In this document: positions 52,403 to 60,433 of the stretch, one piece after another | How positions within the stretch are numbered: the stretch's first letter is position 1 | Layout: each line of letters opens with the position of its first letter | Source: an uncultured Erysipelotrichaceae bacterium | GTDB taxonomy: Bacteria > Bacillota_I > Bacilli_A > Erysipelotrichales > Erysipelotrichaceae | NCBI GenBank assembly: GCA_900314905.1 | Contig: OMXA01000003.1 | Coordinates: 30,015-94,014, forward strand | Direction: 5' to 3' | DNA length: 64,000 nt | Notes under the pieces: generated by a model | The model's database searches: none | Told to the model about the DNA's origin: nothing | What the model saw: the letters and a program-made list of their open reading frames with translations, nothing else | Translations under genes and position numbers: made by a program

Positions 52403-53235
52403 GAATCGGAATCCTGAAAGCCCCATATGATCCGATCACCAGATCAGAACTGAACGCAGCCCTGGCTTTTCAGAGACAGGGCTCCTTCGGCATGGTCTTT
52501 CTGATGACGGAAGGAGAAGGAATTCTTTCCGAACCGGAGAGAATCCATCTTCTGGATCTGGCGCTGTCTCCATATCGGAAACTGGCCAGCGGAACCCGCA
52601 CCACGCTCAGAGAACTGCTTTCCTCGAAGAACACTGTGATCGCAGAACTGGATGCCGCTGAAGAAGCAGAAGTACGCTCCGGAATCTTCCGGAAGGCAGC
52701 CAGGGGAACTCAGAAAGCCCTGATTGATCAGAATGCATACCTCGATGCCATGCTGGAAGCTCGCTGCACTCCGCATCGCGCGGCTCATGCCCGCTCGGTT
52801 GCGGAAACGGCCCGCACCATTGCTCAGGCAAACCATCTTAGTCCAGAGCTTGCCTGGAAAGCAGGAATGCTGCATGACATCACGAAGAAATGGACTGACG
52901 CAGAAGCACAGAAGCTGCTTGTCGTCTATGATCCTGAAAAGCTCAGCTATTCCCCGAAAGTCTGGCATAGCTGGACTGCACCGATCTGGCTCGCTCAGGA
53001 AATGGGGCTGCATGACCATGCGATCCTTTCGGCAATTCATCACCACACCCTCGGCGATGGCAATGCGCCTATGGATCAGATTCTCTTCATTGCCGATAAG
53101 ATCGAACCGACCAGAGGCTATGACAGCACAGCGGAAATGGAACTGTCCTGCCGGGACCTGAAAGCCGGCTTTGAACTCGTGAAGGCCGAAAGCCTGGAAT
53201 ACCTGAAAGGACATGGTACTGACATCGCCTCATGA
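52399..53235 (+). CDS. yqeK: YqeK HD hydrolase fused to a degenerate NadD-like domain
   Basis: The 278-residue protein has two parts. Residues 1–85 resemble a nicotinate-nucleotide adenylyltransferase N-terminus (MRIGILKAPYDPITRSEL), but the HxGH ATP motif is missing and the domain is about half the normal length. Residues about 115–275 are a complete YqeK HD domain: RAAHARSVAETA, GMLHDITKKW, HSWTAPIWLA, AIHHHTLGDG and FIADKIEPTRGY. YqeK hydrolyses diadenosine tetraphosphate. In Bacillus nadD and yqeK are separate neighbours; here nadD seems to have been fused and then lost its activity. Confidence 0.82.
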   Translation: MRIGILKAPYDPITRSELNAALAFQRQGSFGMVFLMTEGEGILSEPERIHLLDLALSPYRKLASGTRTTLRELLSSKNTVIAELDAAEEAEVRSGIFRKAARGTQKALIDQNAYLDAMLEARCTPHRAAHARSVAETARTIAQANHLSPELAWKAGMLHDITKKWTDAEAQKLLVVYDPEKLSYSPKVWHSWTAPIWLAQEMGLHDHAILSAIHHHTLGDGNAPMDQILFIADKIEPTRGYDSTAEMELSCRDLKAGFELVKAESLEYLKGHGTDIAS

Positions 53236-53909
53236 CCAGCACAGATCAGAAAATCTCTCCTGGATCCCGCTTCGAAGCAGTCTTCGACACGGCCTATCTG
53301 CTCTTTGATCTCATCGCAGGAATCATTCTGCTGCAGAACGGAATGACGCCGGTACTGAAACTGTATGGATTCCTTGCCCTGGAACTTGGGGCAGGGGATG
53401 CATTCCATCTCGTTCCGCGGATCCGCCGTGCACTGCATGGCGAAGAAGCACATACCGAGCGCAATCTCGGGCTCGGGCTTCAGGTGTCATCCATCACGAT
53501 GACAATCTTCTACCTGATCCTGTACGCAATCTGGCGCCTGCAGTATCCGGACCTTCATCCATCGGGAATTCTGGTATTCCTGCTTTTTGCTTCGGCAGCG
53601 ATCCGGATCCTCCTGTGCCTGTTCCCGCAGAATCACTGGTATTCCTATGCCGGAAACCGGAAATGGTCGCTGTACCGGAATCTTCCGTTCCTCGTCACCG
53701 GCATCTGCGTGATCATCCTGTTCCTGATCTCAGGAAACGTCTATGATGATTCCCTGCATGGCATGCCGATCGCGATCCTGATCAGCTTTGCCTGCTATTT
53801 TCCGGTCACCCTCGAAGCGAAGAAGCACCCGATGATCGGAATGCTCATGATGCCCAAAACACTCGCATATGTTGCTATGATTGTGATGGGCCTGAATATG
53901 CTTGCCTGA
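53232..53909 (+). CDS. Multi-pass membrane protein of unknown function
   Basis: This 225-residue protein has about six or seven hydrophobic segments (near residues 18–38, 41–60, 80–102, 110–130, 148–168, 176–195 and 203–222) and no recognised domain. It overlaps yqeK by four bases and precedes rsfS by 15, so it interrupts an otherwise conserved block. The HLVPRIRRALHGEEAH loop after the second segment is charged and possibly cytoplasmic. Confidence 0.75.
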   Translation: MTSTDQKISPGSRFEAVFDTAYLLFDLIAGIILLQNGMTPVLKLYGFLALELGAGDAFHLVPRIRRALHGEEAHTERNLGLGLQVSSITMTIFYLILYAIWRLQYPDLHPSGILVFLLFASAAIRILLCLFPQNHWYSYAGNRKWSLYRNLPFLVTGICVIILFLISGNVYDDSLHGMPIAILISFACYFPVTLEAKKHPMIGMLMMPKTLAYVAMIVMGLNMLA

Positions 53910-53924
53910 ATGCGGAGGAAATGA

Positions 53925-54287
53925 ATGGCAGAATTACTCGAACTCACTGAAAAGAAACTCTCAGAAAAACTCGGAGAACACATTACCGCAATTGACATGC
54001 GCAGCGTCAATCCGTATACGGATTACTTTGTCATCGTCACAGCCCGCAACCCGAGACATGCGGAAAGCCTTGCCTATGAAGTGCAGGAAGAAGCTTCCCG
54101 GCACGGATATCCGGTCCGCGTGCAGGAAGGAGGACACGGCAGCAGCTGGATTCTTGTGGATCTGTATGAAGTCGTGGTTCATATCTTCACGGCCGAGGCA
54201 CGCGAACAATACAAGCTTGAAAAACTCTGGGGAGATCAGCCCTGCACTGCCTATGAAGGCGATTCTCAGATGGAAATTCAGCAATAA
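53925..54287 (+). CDS. rsfS: Ribosomal silencing factor RsfS (Iojap family)
   Basis: The 120-residue protein binds L14 on the 50S subunit and blocks subunit joining in starvation. Family motifs are AIDMRSVNPYTDYFVIVTA and SSWILVDLYEVVVHIFT with EQYKLEKLWGD. GGAGG-type site GCGGAGG precedes the ATG. It ends the parE–rsfS run of genes and is followed by a strong terminator. Confidence 0.95.
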   Translation: MAELLELTEKKLSEKLGEHITAIDMRSVNPYTDYFVIVTARNPRHAESLAYEVQEEASRHGYPVRVQEGGHGSSWILVDLYEVVVHIFTAEAREQYKLEKLWGDQPCTAYEGDSQMEIQQ

Positions 54288-54292
54288 ACACC

Positions 54293-54322
54293 GGCAGGTT
54301 CCGATCGGAGCCTGCCTTTTTT
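54293..54322 (+). terminator. Terminator after rsfS
   Basis: GGCAGG pairs with CCTGCC around a 12-base loop and is followed by six T residues. Confidence 0.88.
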
Positions 54323-54361
54323 CATACGACCAGGATCCCGTCTGACAGACAGACTGCAAAG

Positions 54362-54386
54362 AAAAAAAGCAGTCCGCAGACTGCTC
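54362..54386 (-). terminator. Terminator of the thioredoxin-like gene
   Basis: Read on the − strand, AGCAGTC and GACTGCT form a seven-bp stem with a four-base loop, followed by seven T residues. It starts two bases after the gene's stop. Confidence 0.85.
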
Positions 54387-54387
54387 T

Positions 54388-54897
54388 TCAGGATCTTCCG
54401 TCATAAAGGCTGTTCAGCTCCAGCCACTGGATGAGATCAGCCTTGCTGATCGGGCTGGAAGGATTCCATTGCAGGGTATTGCTGATCTCGATCATGCCAT
54501 TGCGCACCCGGCAGGCGACGAAAGCAGGATAGCTCGAAACATCCCATTCCTGCTTCAGACGGTTTGTTGCCAGGTTGGCTTCCAGATCCGTGATATCGAC
54601 ATATTCGATCATGTTTCTCAGGTCCAGCCCGGTCTCGGATTCCGCGTCTTTCAGAACCGTATTCTCCATGTAGATGCAGTCATTGTTCTCATAGCTGCAG
54701 AAGAAGTAATAGTGGAGCGTGGATTCTCCGGCACTAAGGGTATAATCTCTCAGCGTCGCATAATCCAGTGCATTCTCAGTCATATAGGCAGATGCAGGCG
54801 ACTCCACCACATCCGGTTCATTCAGACGGTAGACCAGCACGACTCCGCTGTAGATGACAAGCAATGTCAGCAGCGTGAACAGAATTCGTTTCAGCAT
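54388..54897 (-). CDS. Membrane-anchored thioredoxin-fold-like protein
   Basis: This 169-residue protein has one N-terminal membrane anchor (residues 4–24) and an outer domain. The outer part resembles a thioredoxin fold: a strand HYYFFCSYENNDCIYMENT with two cysteines spaced by six residues in place of CxxC, then IEYVDITDLE, and VSSYPAFVACRV where the family has its cis-proline loop. If so, it is a surface protein with altered redox chemistry or none. The ATG has no strong ribosome binding site. Promoter identified upstream. Confidence 0.6.
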   Translation of the reverse strand: MLKRILFTLLTLLVIYSGVVLVYRLNEPDVVESPASAYMTENALDYATLRDYTLSAGESTLHYYFFCSYENNDCIYMENTVLKDAESETGLDLRNMIEYVDITDLEANLATNRLKQEWDVSSYPAFVACRVRNGMIEISNTLQWNPSSPISKADLIQWLELNSLYDGRS

Positions 54898-54915
54898 AGT
54901 TCGTTTACCTGGAAT

Positions 54916-54944
54916 ATTCTATCATCCGTACTCTCTGCATGCAA
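54916..54944 (-). promoter_or_regulatory. Promoter of the thioredoxin-like gene
   Basis: On the − strand TTGCAT (54944–54939) and TAGAAT (54921–54916) are exactly 17 bases apart, and the start codon follows 18 bases after the −10. Confidence 0.75.
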
Positions 54945-54954
54945 TTTCGATGGC

Positions 54955-54983
54955 TTGAGTTTGCAGGAATGTTCTGCGATAAT
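54955..54983 (+). promoter_or_regulatory. Promoter of the dnaD–nth operon
   Basis: TTGAGT (54955–54960) and GATAAT (54978–54983) are 17 bases apart, with TG one base upstream of the −10 (extended −10). Confidence 0.75.
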
Positions 54984-55010
54984 TGGAAATACGCTTCGGG
55001 AGATTGATAC

Positions 55011-55571
55011 ATGCAGAAATGGTATGAACAGCGGTTTGTGAACCGCCGTGACTGGATACTGGATCACCTCGGACTGCTCGGCTTAAGCCCCGAAGAAGCA
55101 GTCCTTGCCTTGATGATTGACTTCATGACCGAGCATGACATGGAGATTTCCATCGACTCTCTTTCCGCTGCTTCAGGCATGGAAAAAGACAAAGTTGATG
55201 CCGCTGTTTCGGTCCTCTGCGCCAAGAAATATCTTGAGATCCGCGCCTCCAGCAGCCGGGTGCTGTTCCGGCTGGATGGCTTGTTTTCAGCAGACACCGC
55301 AAAAGAAGAGCAGATTCTGGACGGACCGCTCTTCGATACCTTTGAGACGGAATTCCGGCGGCCGCTTTCTCATGCTGAAATGGAGAAGATCAGCGAGCTT
55401 TCCCGCACTTCCGACCGCCGGCTTCTGCTGCTGGCCCTGCGTGAAGCAAGCACCTATCAGAAAGTCAGCCTGCCATATGTTGAACGGATTCTGAACCGCT
55501 GGAAAGCACAGGGCTATACGGCGGAACAGATCGAGGAAGGAAAGGGACATGAAGACCTCAGAAATACTTGA
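55011..55571 (+). CDS. dnaD: DnaD-domain replication protein
   Basis: The 186-residue protein has an N-terminal winged helix (GLSPEEAVLALMIDFM … ISIDSLSAASGMEKDKVDAA) and a C-terminal DnaD domain ending in the YVERILNRWKAQGYTAEQI signature. DnaD helps PriA and DnaB load the replicative helicase in Firmicutes. CGGGAG precedes the ATG. It overlaps nth by 23 bases, the arrangement found in Bacillus. Confidence 0.9.
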   Translation: MQKWYEQRFVNRRDWILDHLGLLGLSPEEAVLALMIDFMTEHDMEISIDSLSAASGMEKDKVDAAVSVLCAKKYLEIRASSSRVLFRLDGLFSADTAKEEQILDGPLFDTFETEFRRPLSHAEMEKISELSRTSDRRLLLLALREASTYQKVSLPYVERILNRWKAQGYTAEQIEEGKGHEDLRNT

Positions 55572-56187
55572 ACAGCTGGATCAGATGTTTCCGGACGCGC
55601 ATTGCGAACTCAATCACCGCAATGCCTTTGAGATGGCGGTTGCGGTCGTTCTCTCTGCCCAGACAACGGATGCTTCCGTGAATCGGGTGACGCCGCAGCT
55701 CTTCGAACGCTTTCCTGATGCAGCATCGATGGCGGCGGCGAAGGTTTCTGAAATTGAACCATATATCCGTTCCCTGGGCCTCTATCACAATAAAGCGGTT
55801 TCGATCCATGGCCTTGCAGAAGGAATCACCGAGCGCTTTGGCGGCATCGTGCCTGACAATATGAAAGATCTCATGACATTGCCAGGGGTAGGCAGAAAAT
55901 GTGCCAATGTCATTCTTGCAGAATGCTATGGGGTTCCTTCGATTGCTGTCGATACCCATGTCAGCCGGATTTCCAGAAGACTCGGCTTTGCCGATCCGGA
56001 GGATGATCTTCTGACCGTCGAAAAGCATCTTCGCAGGAAAATTCCGAAAGACCGCTGGATCAGAACCCATCATCAGATGATCTTCTTCGGCCGCCGGATA
56101 TGCCATGCCCGCAACCCCGAATGCAGCAGATGCCCGTTCGTGAAAACATGCCGAGAACCGAATAAGCATTTCTCAGAAAAACAGTAA
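55549..56187 (+). CDS. nth: Endonuclease III
   Basis: This 212-residue DNA glycosylase/AP lyase removes oxidised pyrimidines. The helix-hairpin-helix LPGVGRKCANV contains the catalytic lysine, the catalytic aspartate is in AVDTHVSR, and the 4Fe-4S cluster is held by CHARNPECSRCPFVKTC. AAGGAAAGGG precedes the ATG inside dnaD. A terminator overlaps the last codon. Confidence 0.95.
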   Translation: MKTSEILEQLDQMFPDAHCELNHRNAFEMAVAVVLSAQTTDASVNRVTPQLFERFPDAASMAAAKVSEIEPYIRSLGLYHNKAVSIHGLAEGITERFGGIVPDNMKDLMTLPGVGRKCANVILAECYGVPSIAVDTHVSRISRRLGFADPEDDLLTVEKHLRRKIPKDRWIRTHHQMIFFGRRICHARNPECSRCPFVKTCREPNKHFSEKQ

Positions 56188-56221
56188 GCGTGATTCCGGA
56201 AAACGAAATTACGCTTTTTTC
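56186..56221 (+). terminator. Terminator after nth
   Basis: AAGCGT pairs with ACGCTT, extended by A/T pairs, and is followed by six T residues. The left arm begins in the stop codon of nth. Confidence 0.75.
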
Positions 56222-56382
56222 TGGCTGACAGCCAGAGGAAAGGCGGATCGGTTCATACCGTTGCGAATCCCGGTTTCCGCAGACTCATGGTGCAGCGGCA
56301 ATCTGATTGCTGATAGGACTATGAAGCCGCATGCAGAGCGATCCTTTTTTCTCGGAAGAAATGCGATGAATGACTTCTCTAA

Positions 56383-56419
56383 AGAACGACCTCTGAACAT
56401 CATGCTCAGAGGTCGTTCT
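56383..56419. terminator. Strong hairpin after the hcp operon
   Basis: AGAACGACCTCTGA pairs perfectly with TCAGAGGTCGTTCT over 14 bases around a nine-base loop. The T-run on the − side is weak (TCTTTAG). It closes the hcp operon or faces nth read-through. Confidence 0.65.
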
Positions 56420-56432
56420 CAATTCTTCATTT

Positions 56433-56621
56433 TCAGTCTTTCTGCTCAATCGCTCCGACCGGGCAGTTCTTCATCGCTTCTTCTGCTCTCTCCAGAGCTT
56501 CTTCCGGAACATCCGTTTCAATTGCTTCGGAAACGCCATTCTGGTTCATGGTAAATACTTCGGGGCAGACACCTGCGCAGAGTCCGCATCCGATGCATGT
56601 CTCATTCACATGATATTTCAT
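56433..56621 (-). CDS. 4Fe-4S ferredoxin
   Basis: The 62-residue protein has CIGCGLCAGVCP (Cys9, 12, 15) and a distant NCPVGAI cysteine near residue 55 that together hold one 4Fe-4S cluster. It probably gives electrons to the hybrid-cluster protein encoded in the same operon. The ATG at 56621 is used; a TTG nine bases upstream is too close to the GGGAGG site. Confidence 0.9.
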   Translation of the reverse strand: MKYHVNETCIGCGLCAGVCPEVFTMNQNGVSEAIETDVPEEALERAEEAMKNCPVGAIEQKD

Positions 56622-56645
56622 ATTATTCAATCCTCCCTCACGAAA

Positions 56646-57299
56646 TTACTCCAATGTCAGCAGCAAAGCCATCTTGAACTGCTTCACTGCCTTTACTGCA
56701 TGCAGGCCTCCCTTGGCAAAATGGAAGTTCTCTCCTGCATGAATCACATGATCCTCGCCCTCATAGCGGATCACTCCCTCGCCATCCAGAGCGAAGATGA
56801 TAGCCTCTCCCGGTGCAGCATGCTCGGAAAGACTGGTTCCTTCATCAAATGCCATGACGACGAACTTCATCTTTTCGTTGTGCACCACATCCATGTTGAC
56901 GATGCGTCCCTCTGCATAAGGAACCAGATTCTTCAGCTGGAATACTTCTCCTGCTTTTACTGCTTCATTCATGATATCGTTCCTCCTTACTGAAATCTCT
57001 GCATATACTGCTCCGTCTGCTGTTCTCATCCCGACTGCCTGATCTGCTTCCGTGATGATGCTGTCACCCGTCTGGAGCATCCTTGATCCTGCGCCTGTCC
57101 CGTAAACCTCCAGATTCCCATCCAGGACAATCAGCAGTTTATGGTACGGATGGATCTCGGCACTGATATCCGTTCCAGCCGCCAGAGAGAAGTAGGTGAT
57201 GGAATTCTCTCCGCCCTCGACCTCTTTTGAGATTGTGCAGCCGGAAACCGGAGGATTATCTGCCGGGATCGAGAATACCTTTCCGACCTGTTCGTTCAT
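56646..57299 (-). CDS. Bicupin protein of the hcp operon
   Basis: This 217-residue protein contains two cupin domains. The first (residues 20–105) has HPYHKLLIVLDGNLEVYG; the second (residues 130–215) has EHAAPGEAIIFALDGEGVIR and FAKGGLHAVKA. Each keeps part of the metal-binding histidine/glutamate pattern. The ligand is unknown, and a sensor or small redox enzyme role fits the operon. It starts three bases after hcp with no clear ribosome binding site, so it is probably coupled to hcp translation. Confidence 0.8.
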   Translation of the reverse strand: MNEQVGKVFSIPADNPPVSGCTISKEVEGGENSITYFSLAAGTDISAEIHPYHKLLIVLDGNLEVYGTGAGSRMLQTGDSIITEADQAVGMRTADGAVYAEISVRRNDIMNEAVKAGEVFQLKNLVPYAEGRIVNMDVVHNEKMKFVVMAFDEGTSLSEHAAPGEAIIFALDGEGVIRYEGEDHVIHAGENFHFAKGGLHAVKAVKQFKMALLLTLE

Positions 57300-57302
57300 A
57301 GC

Positions 57303-58865
57303 TTACGCGAGAATGGCTTTCAGATCTTCGTCAGCCGTTCCGGTCGGCCCGATATTGTACTGCTCGACCAGATAATTCAGGACATTCGGAGAAATGAATG
57401 CAGGCAGGGTAGGTCCGAGCTTGATATTCCGGATGCCGAGAGAAAGCAGCGTCAGCAGTACGCATACCGCCTTCTGCTCATACCAGGAAAGAACGATGGA
57501 CAGCGGCAGTTCATTGACTCCGCAGCCGAAGGCATCCGCTAATGCCAGGGCAACCTTGATGGCACTGAATGCATCATTGCACTGACCCATATCGAGAATC
57601 CGCGGCAGTCCGGCTACAGTGCCGAGGTCCAGATCATTGAACCGGTACTTGCCGCAGGCAAGTGTCAGAATCACGGTATCATCCGGGGAGTCCTTGACGA
57701 GCTTTGTGTAATAGTTTCTGCCAGGCCTAGCACCATCGCATCCGCCGACCAGCAGGAAGTGCTTGATTTCGCCCTTCTTCACAGCTTCAACGATCTTGTC
57801 TGCAATGCCCAGAACTGTGCCATGTGCAAAGCCGGTCATGACGCTTGTGCCGCCATTGATGCCGGTGAGCTGCGTATCTTCTGCATATCCGCCAAGCTCC
57901 AGCGCTTTCTCGATTACCGGGGTGAAGTCCTTGTCCTCGCCGATGTGAACGAGACCCGGATAAGAAACCACCTCTGTCGTGAACACTCTGTCCTGATAGC
58001 TCTTGCGGGGAGGCATCAGGCAGTTGGTCGTGAAGACCACCGGAGAAGGGATATCAGCAAACTCCTTCTGCTGGTTCTGCCAGGCAGTGCCGAAGTTGCC
58101 CTTGAGATGCGGATACTTCTTCAGTTCCGGATAGCCATGAGCTGGCAGCATCTCGCCGTGCGTATAGATATTGATTCCCTTGTCCTTCGTCTGTTCCAGC
58201 AGCTGCTTCAGATCGTACAGATCATGACCGGAGACCACGATGAACGGTCCCTTCTCCACCATCAGAGGAACCTTGACCGGAACCGGATTTCCGAATGTCT
58301 CGGTATTTGCCCGATCCAGCATCTCCATGCACCTGTAATTGACCTGTCCGACTTCCATGACGATAGGAAGCAGTTCATTCATGCCAAGATTATCGCCGAT
58401 TGCACAGAGCGCTTTGACAAAGAACTGATTGACCGTTTCATCCGTATAGCCAAGAACCCCGGCATGATATGCATACGCCGCCATGCCGCGGATGCCGAAG
58501 AGAATCAGGGACTTCAGAGAGCGGATATCTTCATCTGCATTCCATACCTCTGACATCTGATAGTCCTCAGCAGAACCGATCTTCTCGTTCTCTGCATGCA
58601 CTTCGTCAATCAGGACCTTCAGGGTTTCTTCATTGAAGTTCACATTGGTGATCGTCGTGAATAATCCCTTGATCAGGAGCTTGTACACTGCATCCGAAGC
58701 ATTGCCATTCTTCTTTGCAGCCCTGGAGAGACCGATCAGAGCTCCGGTCAGATCATCCTGCAGACCGGCAACCTCATAGCTCTTCCCGCAGACGCCGGCA
58801 CAGCCCTGGCAGCCCGTGCCGCCAGCAGTCTGCTCGCATTGAAAACAAAACATCTTGCTATCCAT
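57303..58865 (-). CDS. hcp: Hybrid-cluster protein (hydroxylamine/NO-related reductase)
   Basis: The 520-residue protein has the N-terminal iron–sulphur cysteines CFQCEQT…CQGCAGVCGK and the hybrid-cluster ligands in the body (GTSVMTGFAHG, GGCDGARPGRNYY, ACGKYRFNDLDLG). Hcp reduces nitric oxide and hydroxylamine under anaerobic nitrosative stress. The ATG at 58865 was preferred to GTG 58871 because AAGGAGG is seven bases upstream of it. The operon's ferredoxin is a likely donor, as no hcr gene is present. Confidence 0.95.
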   Translation of the reverse strand: MDSKMFCFQCEQTAGGTGCQGCAGVCGKSYEVAGLQDDLTGALIGLSRAAKKNGNASDAVYKLLIKGLFTTITNVNFNEETLKVLIDEVHAENEKIGSAEDYQMSEVWNADEDIRSLKSLILFGIRGMAAYAYHAGVLGYTDETVNQFFVKALCAIGDNLGMNELLPIVMEVGQVNYRCMEMLDRANTETFGNPVPVKVPLMVEKGPFIVVSGHDLYDLKQLLEQTKDKGINIYTHGEMLPAHGYPELKKYPHLKGNFGTAWQNQQKEFADIPSPVVFTTNCLMPPRKSYQDRVFTTEVVSYPGLVHIGEDKDFTPVIEKALELGGYAEDTQLTGINGGTSVMTGFAHGTVLGIADKIVEAVKKGEIKHFLLVGGCDGARPGRNYYTKLVKDSPDDTVILTLACGKYRFNDLDLGTVAGLPRILDMGQCNDAFSAIKVALALADAFGCGVNELPLSIVLSWYEQKAVCVLLTLLSLGIRNIKLGPTLPAFISPNVLNYLVEQYNIGPTGTADEDLKAILA

Positions 58866-58877
58866 CTTCACTCCTCC

Positions 58878-59456
58878 TTACTTTCTGATGATGGAATAAT
58901 GGAACTCATCTGCTGCACTCAGCAGATATCCGGAATCCTTCAGCATTCCTTCCATGACACTTCTTCGAAGGGCATAGTATGGCGCACTGTTGCCATGCCA
59001 GTACTGTCCGTGAATCTCCTGTGTCATCTCCCAGGAAACATGATGCTCATCCGATCCCGTCTTTGCATTGACCCGATCGCAAGGCATGCCATTCACGAAG
59101 AAATCGTCAAACGCCTGATACACTTCTTCAGGAGAGCCCGAATGAACTGCATGTCCTTCTCCGAACTGCTCTGCACCCGCAAGCAATGCGTCCATTCTGG
59201 TTTCATCTCCGGCAAGAATCTGCATGACGAGATCCGCATAGCGGGTCTCAGCATCGGTGATCTGTGCCTGAAGCCAGCCGTGAATATTCCCTTCATCAAT
59301 CACGGTCTCCAGCGGGGGAAGAACCTTGCAGAACTTCCCGGCATCTTCCATCCAGCCATTCTGCTGTGCAAGGTCTGCAAGGGCTGCCGTCAGCTCTTCC
59401 TGGTTTCCGATCTTGCCATACAGCCAGAAATGAATCGGTCCTAATACTGCGCTCAT
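58878..59456 (-). CDS. Unknown protein of the hcp operon
   Basis: This 192-residue soluble protein, mostly helical by composition, is rich in histidine and tryptophan: GPIHFWLYGKI near the start, GNIHGWLQAQI, GEGHAVHSG, and EIHGQYWHGNSAPYYALRR near the end. The single cysteine pair (FCKVLPP, GMPCDRV) does not form a motif. The His/Glu/Trp pattern on helices suggests a metal or haem site, but no family was recognised. It lies between DUF1858 and hcp with short gaps, so it belongs to the same stress response. Confidence 0.65.
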   Translation of the reverse strand: MSAVLGPIHFWLYGKIGNQEELTAALADLAQQNGWMEDAGKFCKVLPPLETVIDEGNIHGWLQAQITDAETRYADLVMQILAGDETRMDALLAGAEQFGEGHAVHSGSPEEVYQAFDDFFVNGMPCDRVNAKTGSDEHHVSWEMTQEIHGQYWHGNSAPYYALRRSVMEGMLKDSGYLLSAADEFHYSIIRK

Positions 59457-59460
59457 GGGA

Positions 59461-59676
59461 TTACCCTCTGACCTCTGCAATTTTCTCGTTCAGCGCATGA
59501 ACGACGATGCTCGGATCTACCCCATGAATCTCGCAGGCATCCTTTACGGAATCTCCCTGGGAAGCAGGGCAGCCAAGGCAGTACATGCCGATTCCGTACA
59601 GCACTTCTGCCGTTTCCGGGTAATTCTCTACCAGTTCTCCGACCAGCGTCTTTTCTGTTACCGTGATGTTCTCCAT
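59461..59676 (-). CDS. DUF1858 redox-disulphide protein
   Basis: The 71-residue protein is one DUF1858 domain with the redox pair CLGC in IGMYCLGCPASQGDSVK. This domain is known to occur with hybrid-cluster proteins and DUF438 and is thought to sense redox state or NO. GGAGG is nine bases before ATG 59676; a TTG codon before it is less likely. First gene of the hcp operon; the DUF438 protein at 62674 carries a second copy of the domain. Confidence 0.88.
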   Translation of the reverse strand: MENITVTEKTLVGELVENYPETAEVLYGIGMYCLGCPASQGDSVKDACEIHGVDPSIVVHALNEKIAEVRG

Positions 59677-59690
59677 CAATGAAGTCCTCC

Positions 59691-59719
59691 TTGTATTCGC
59701 AGATACAGTATCCTATAAT
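59691..59719 (+). promoter_or_regulatory. Promoter of the Crp/Fnr regulator gene
   Basis: TTGTAT (59691–59696) and TATAAT (59714–59719) are exactly 17 bases apart. The operator at 59735 begins 15 bases after the −10 and would block elongation when occupied. Confidence 0.75.
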
Positions 59720-59748
59720 GCAGGATGCAAGTATGTTGCCATAACAAC
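59707..59748 (-). promoter_or_regulatory. hcp operon promoter with upstream Crp/Fnr-type operator
   Basis: On the − strand the operator GTTGTTATGGCAAC (59748–59735) is followed by exactly 22 bases and then GATACT (59712–59707). The operator centre is about 42 bases before the predicted start, the position of a class II activator. The same layout occurs at 62703–62744. Confidence 0.7.
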
Positions 59749-59764
59749 GAAAGAAGGAGAAATC

Positions 59765-60433
59765 ATGAATTATTTCTTTCTGAAGAATACTCCGCTCTTC
59801 CATGGCATCCGGGAAGAAGAGATTCAGGCAATGCTGCCCTGTCTCAATGCCCGGGAAAAGCATTACCGGAAAGACGAGATCATTCTGCGAGCAGGCAGTC
59901 CGACCGCGGAGATCGGCCTGGTGGAATCGGGAAGCGTCAATATCGTCGTCAATTTCTACTGGGGCAGCAGCAACATCTTCGGACACGTCGAGAAGGGCTC
60001 GATCTTTGCCGAGAACTATGCATCGATCCCCGGCCAGGAACTGCTCTGTGACGTGGTCGCTGCAGAAGACTGCGAGATCCTGTTTCTGAATATGCAGCAG
60101 CTCTCTTCGTCCTGCTCCAGGGCATGTTCCTTCCACAATCGTCTGATTCAGAACCTGCTGTCGATCTCTGCCAAGAAGAATCTCGGCCTTTCCAGCCGCA
60201 TGATGCATATCGCTCCGAAAGGAATCCGGGACCGCCTGCTTTCCTATCTTTCCGAACAGGCGCTGAGAAACGGAAGCTCGCATTTCCTGATCCCGTTTGA
60301 CCGTCAGCAGCTGGCTGACTATCTCGGCGTGGATCGCAGTGCGCTTTCCAATGAACTTTCCAAGATGCAGAAAGACGGGCTGATTGCCTATCGGAAAAAT
60401 GAATTCACATTGAGTGAGAAGGTGAGAACATGA
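59765..60433 (+). CDS. Crp/Fnr family regulator, HcpR-like
   Basis: This 222-residue protein has a cyclic-nucleotide-type beta-roll (residues 15–120), a dimer helix and a C-terminal winged helix with FDRQQLADYLGVDRSALSN. HcpR-type Crp/Fnr proteins sense NO, often through haem, and switch on hcp. Its place divergent to hcp, and operators at hcp and DUF438, support that role. A CSRAC pair lies after the roll. GAAGGAG precedes ATG 59765; an earlier in-frame start lies upstream of the promoter. Confidence 0.85.
   Translation: MNYFFLKNTPLFHGIREEEIQAMLPCLNAREKHYRKDEIILRAGSPTAEIGLVESGSVNIVVNFYWGSSNIFGHVEKGSIFAENYASIPGQELLCDVVAAEDCEILFLNMQQLSSSCSRACSFHNRLIQNLLSISAKKNLGLSSRMMHIAPKGIRDRLLSYLSEQALRNGSSHFLIPFDRQQLADYLGVDRSALSNELSKMQKDGLIAYRKNEFTLSEKVRT

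Noticed and set aside
56209-56403. 64-aa open frame on the − strand after nth
   Set aside because: No ribosome binding site, no similarity, and it runs across the strong hairpin.
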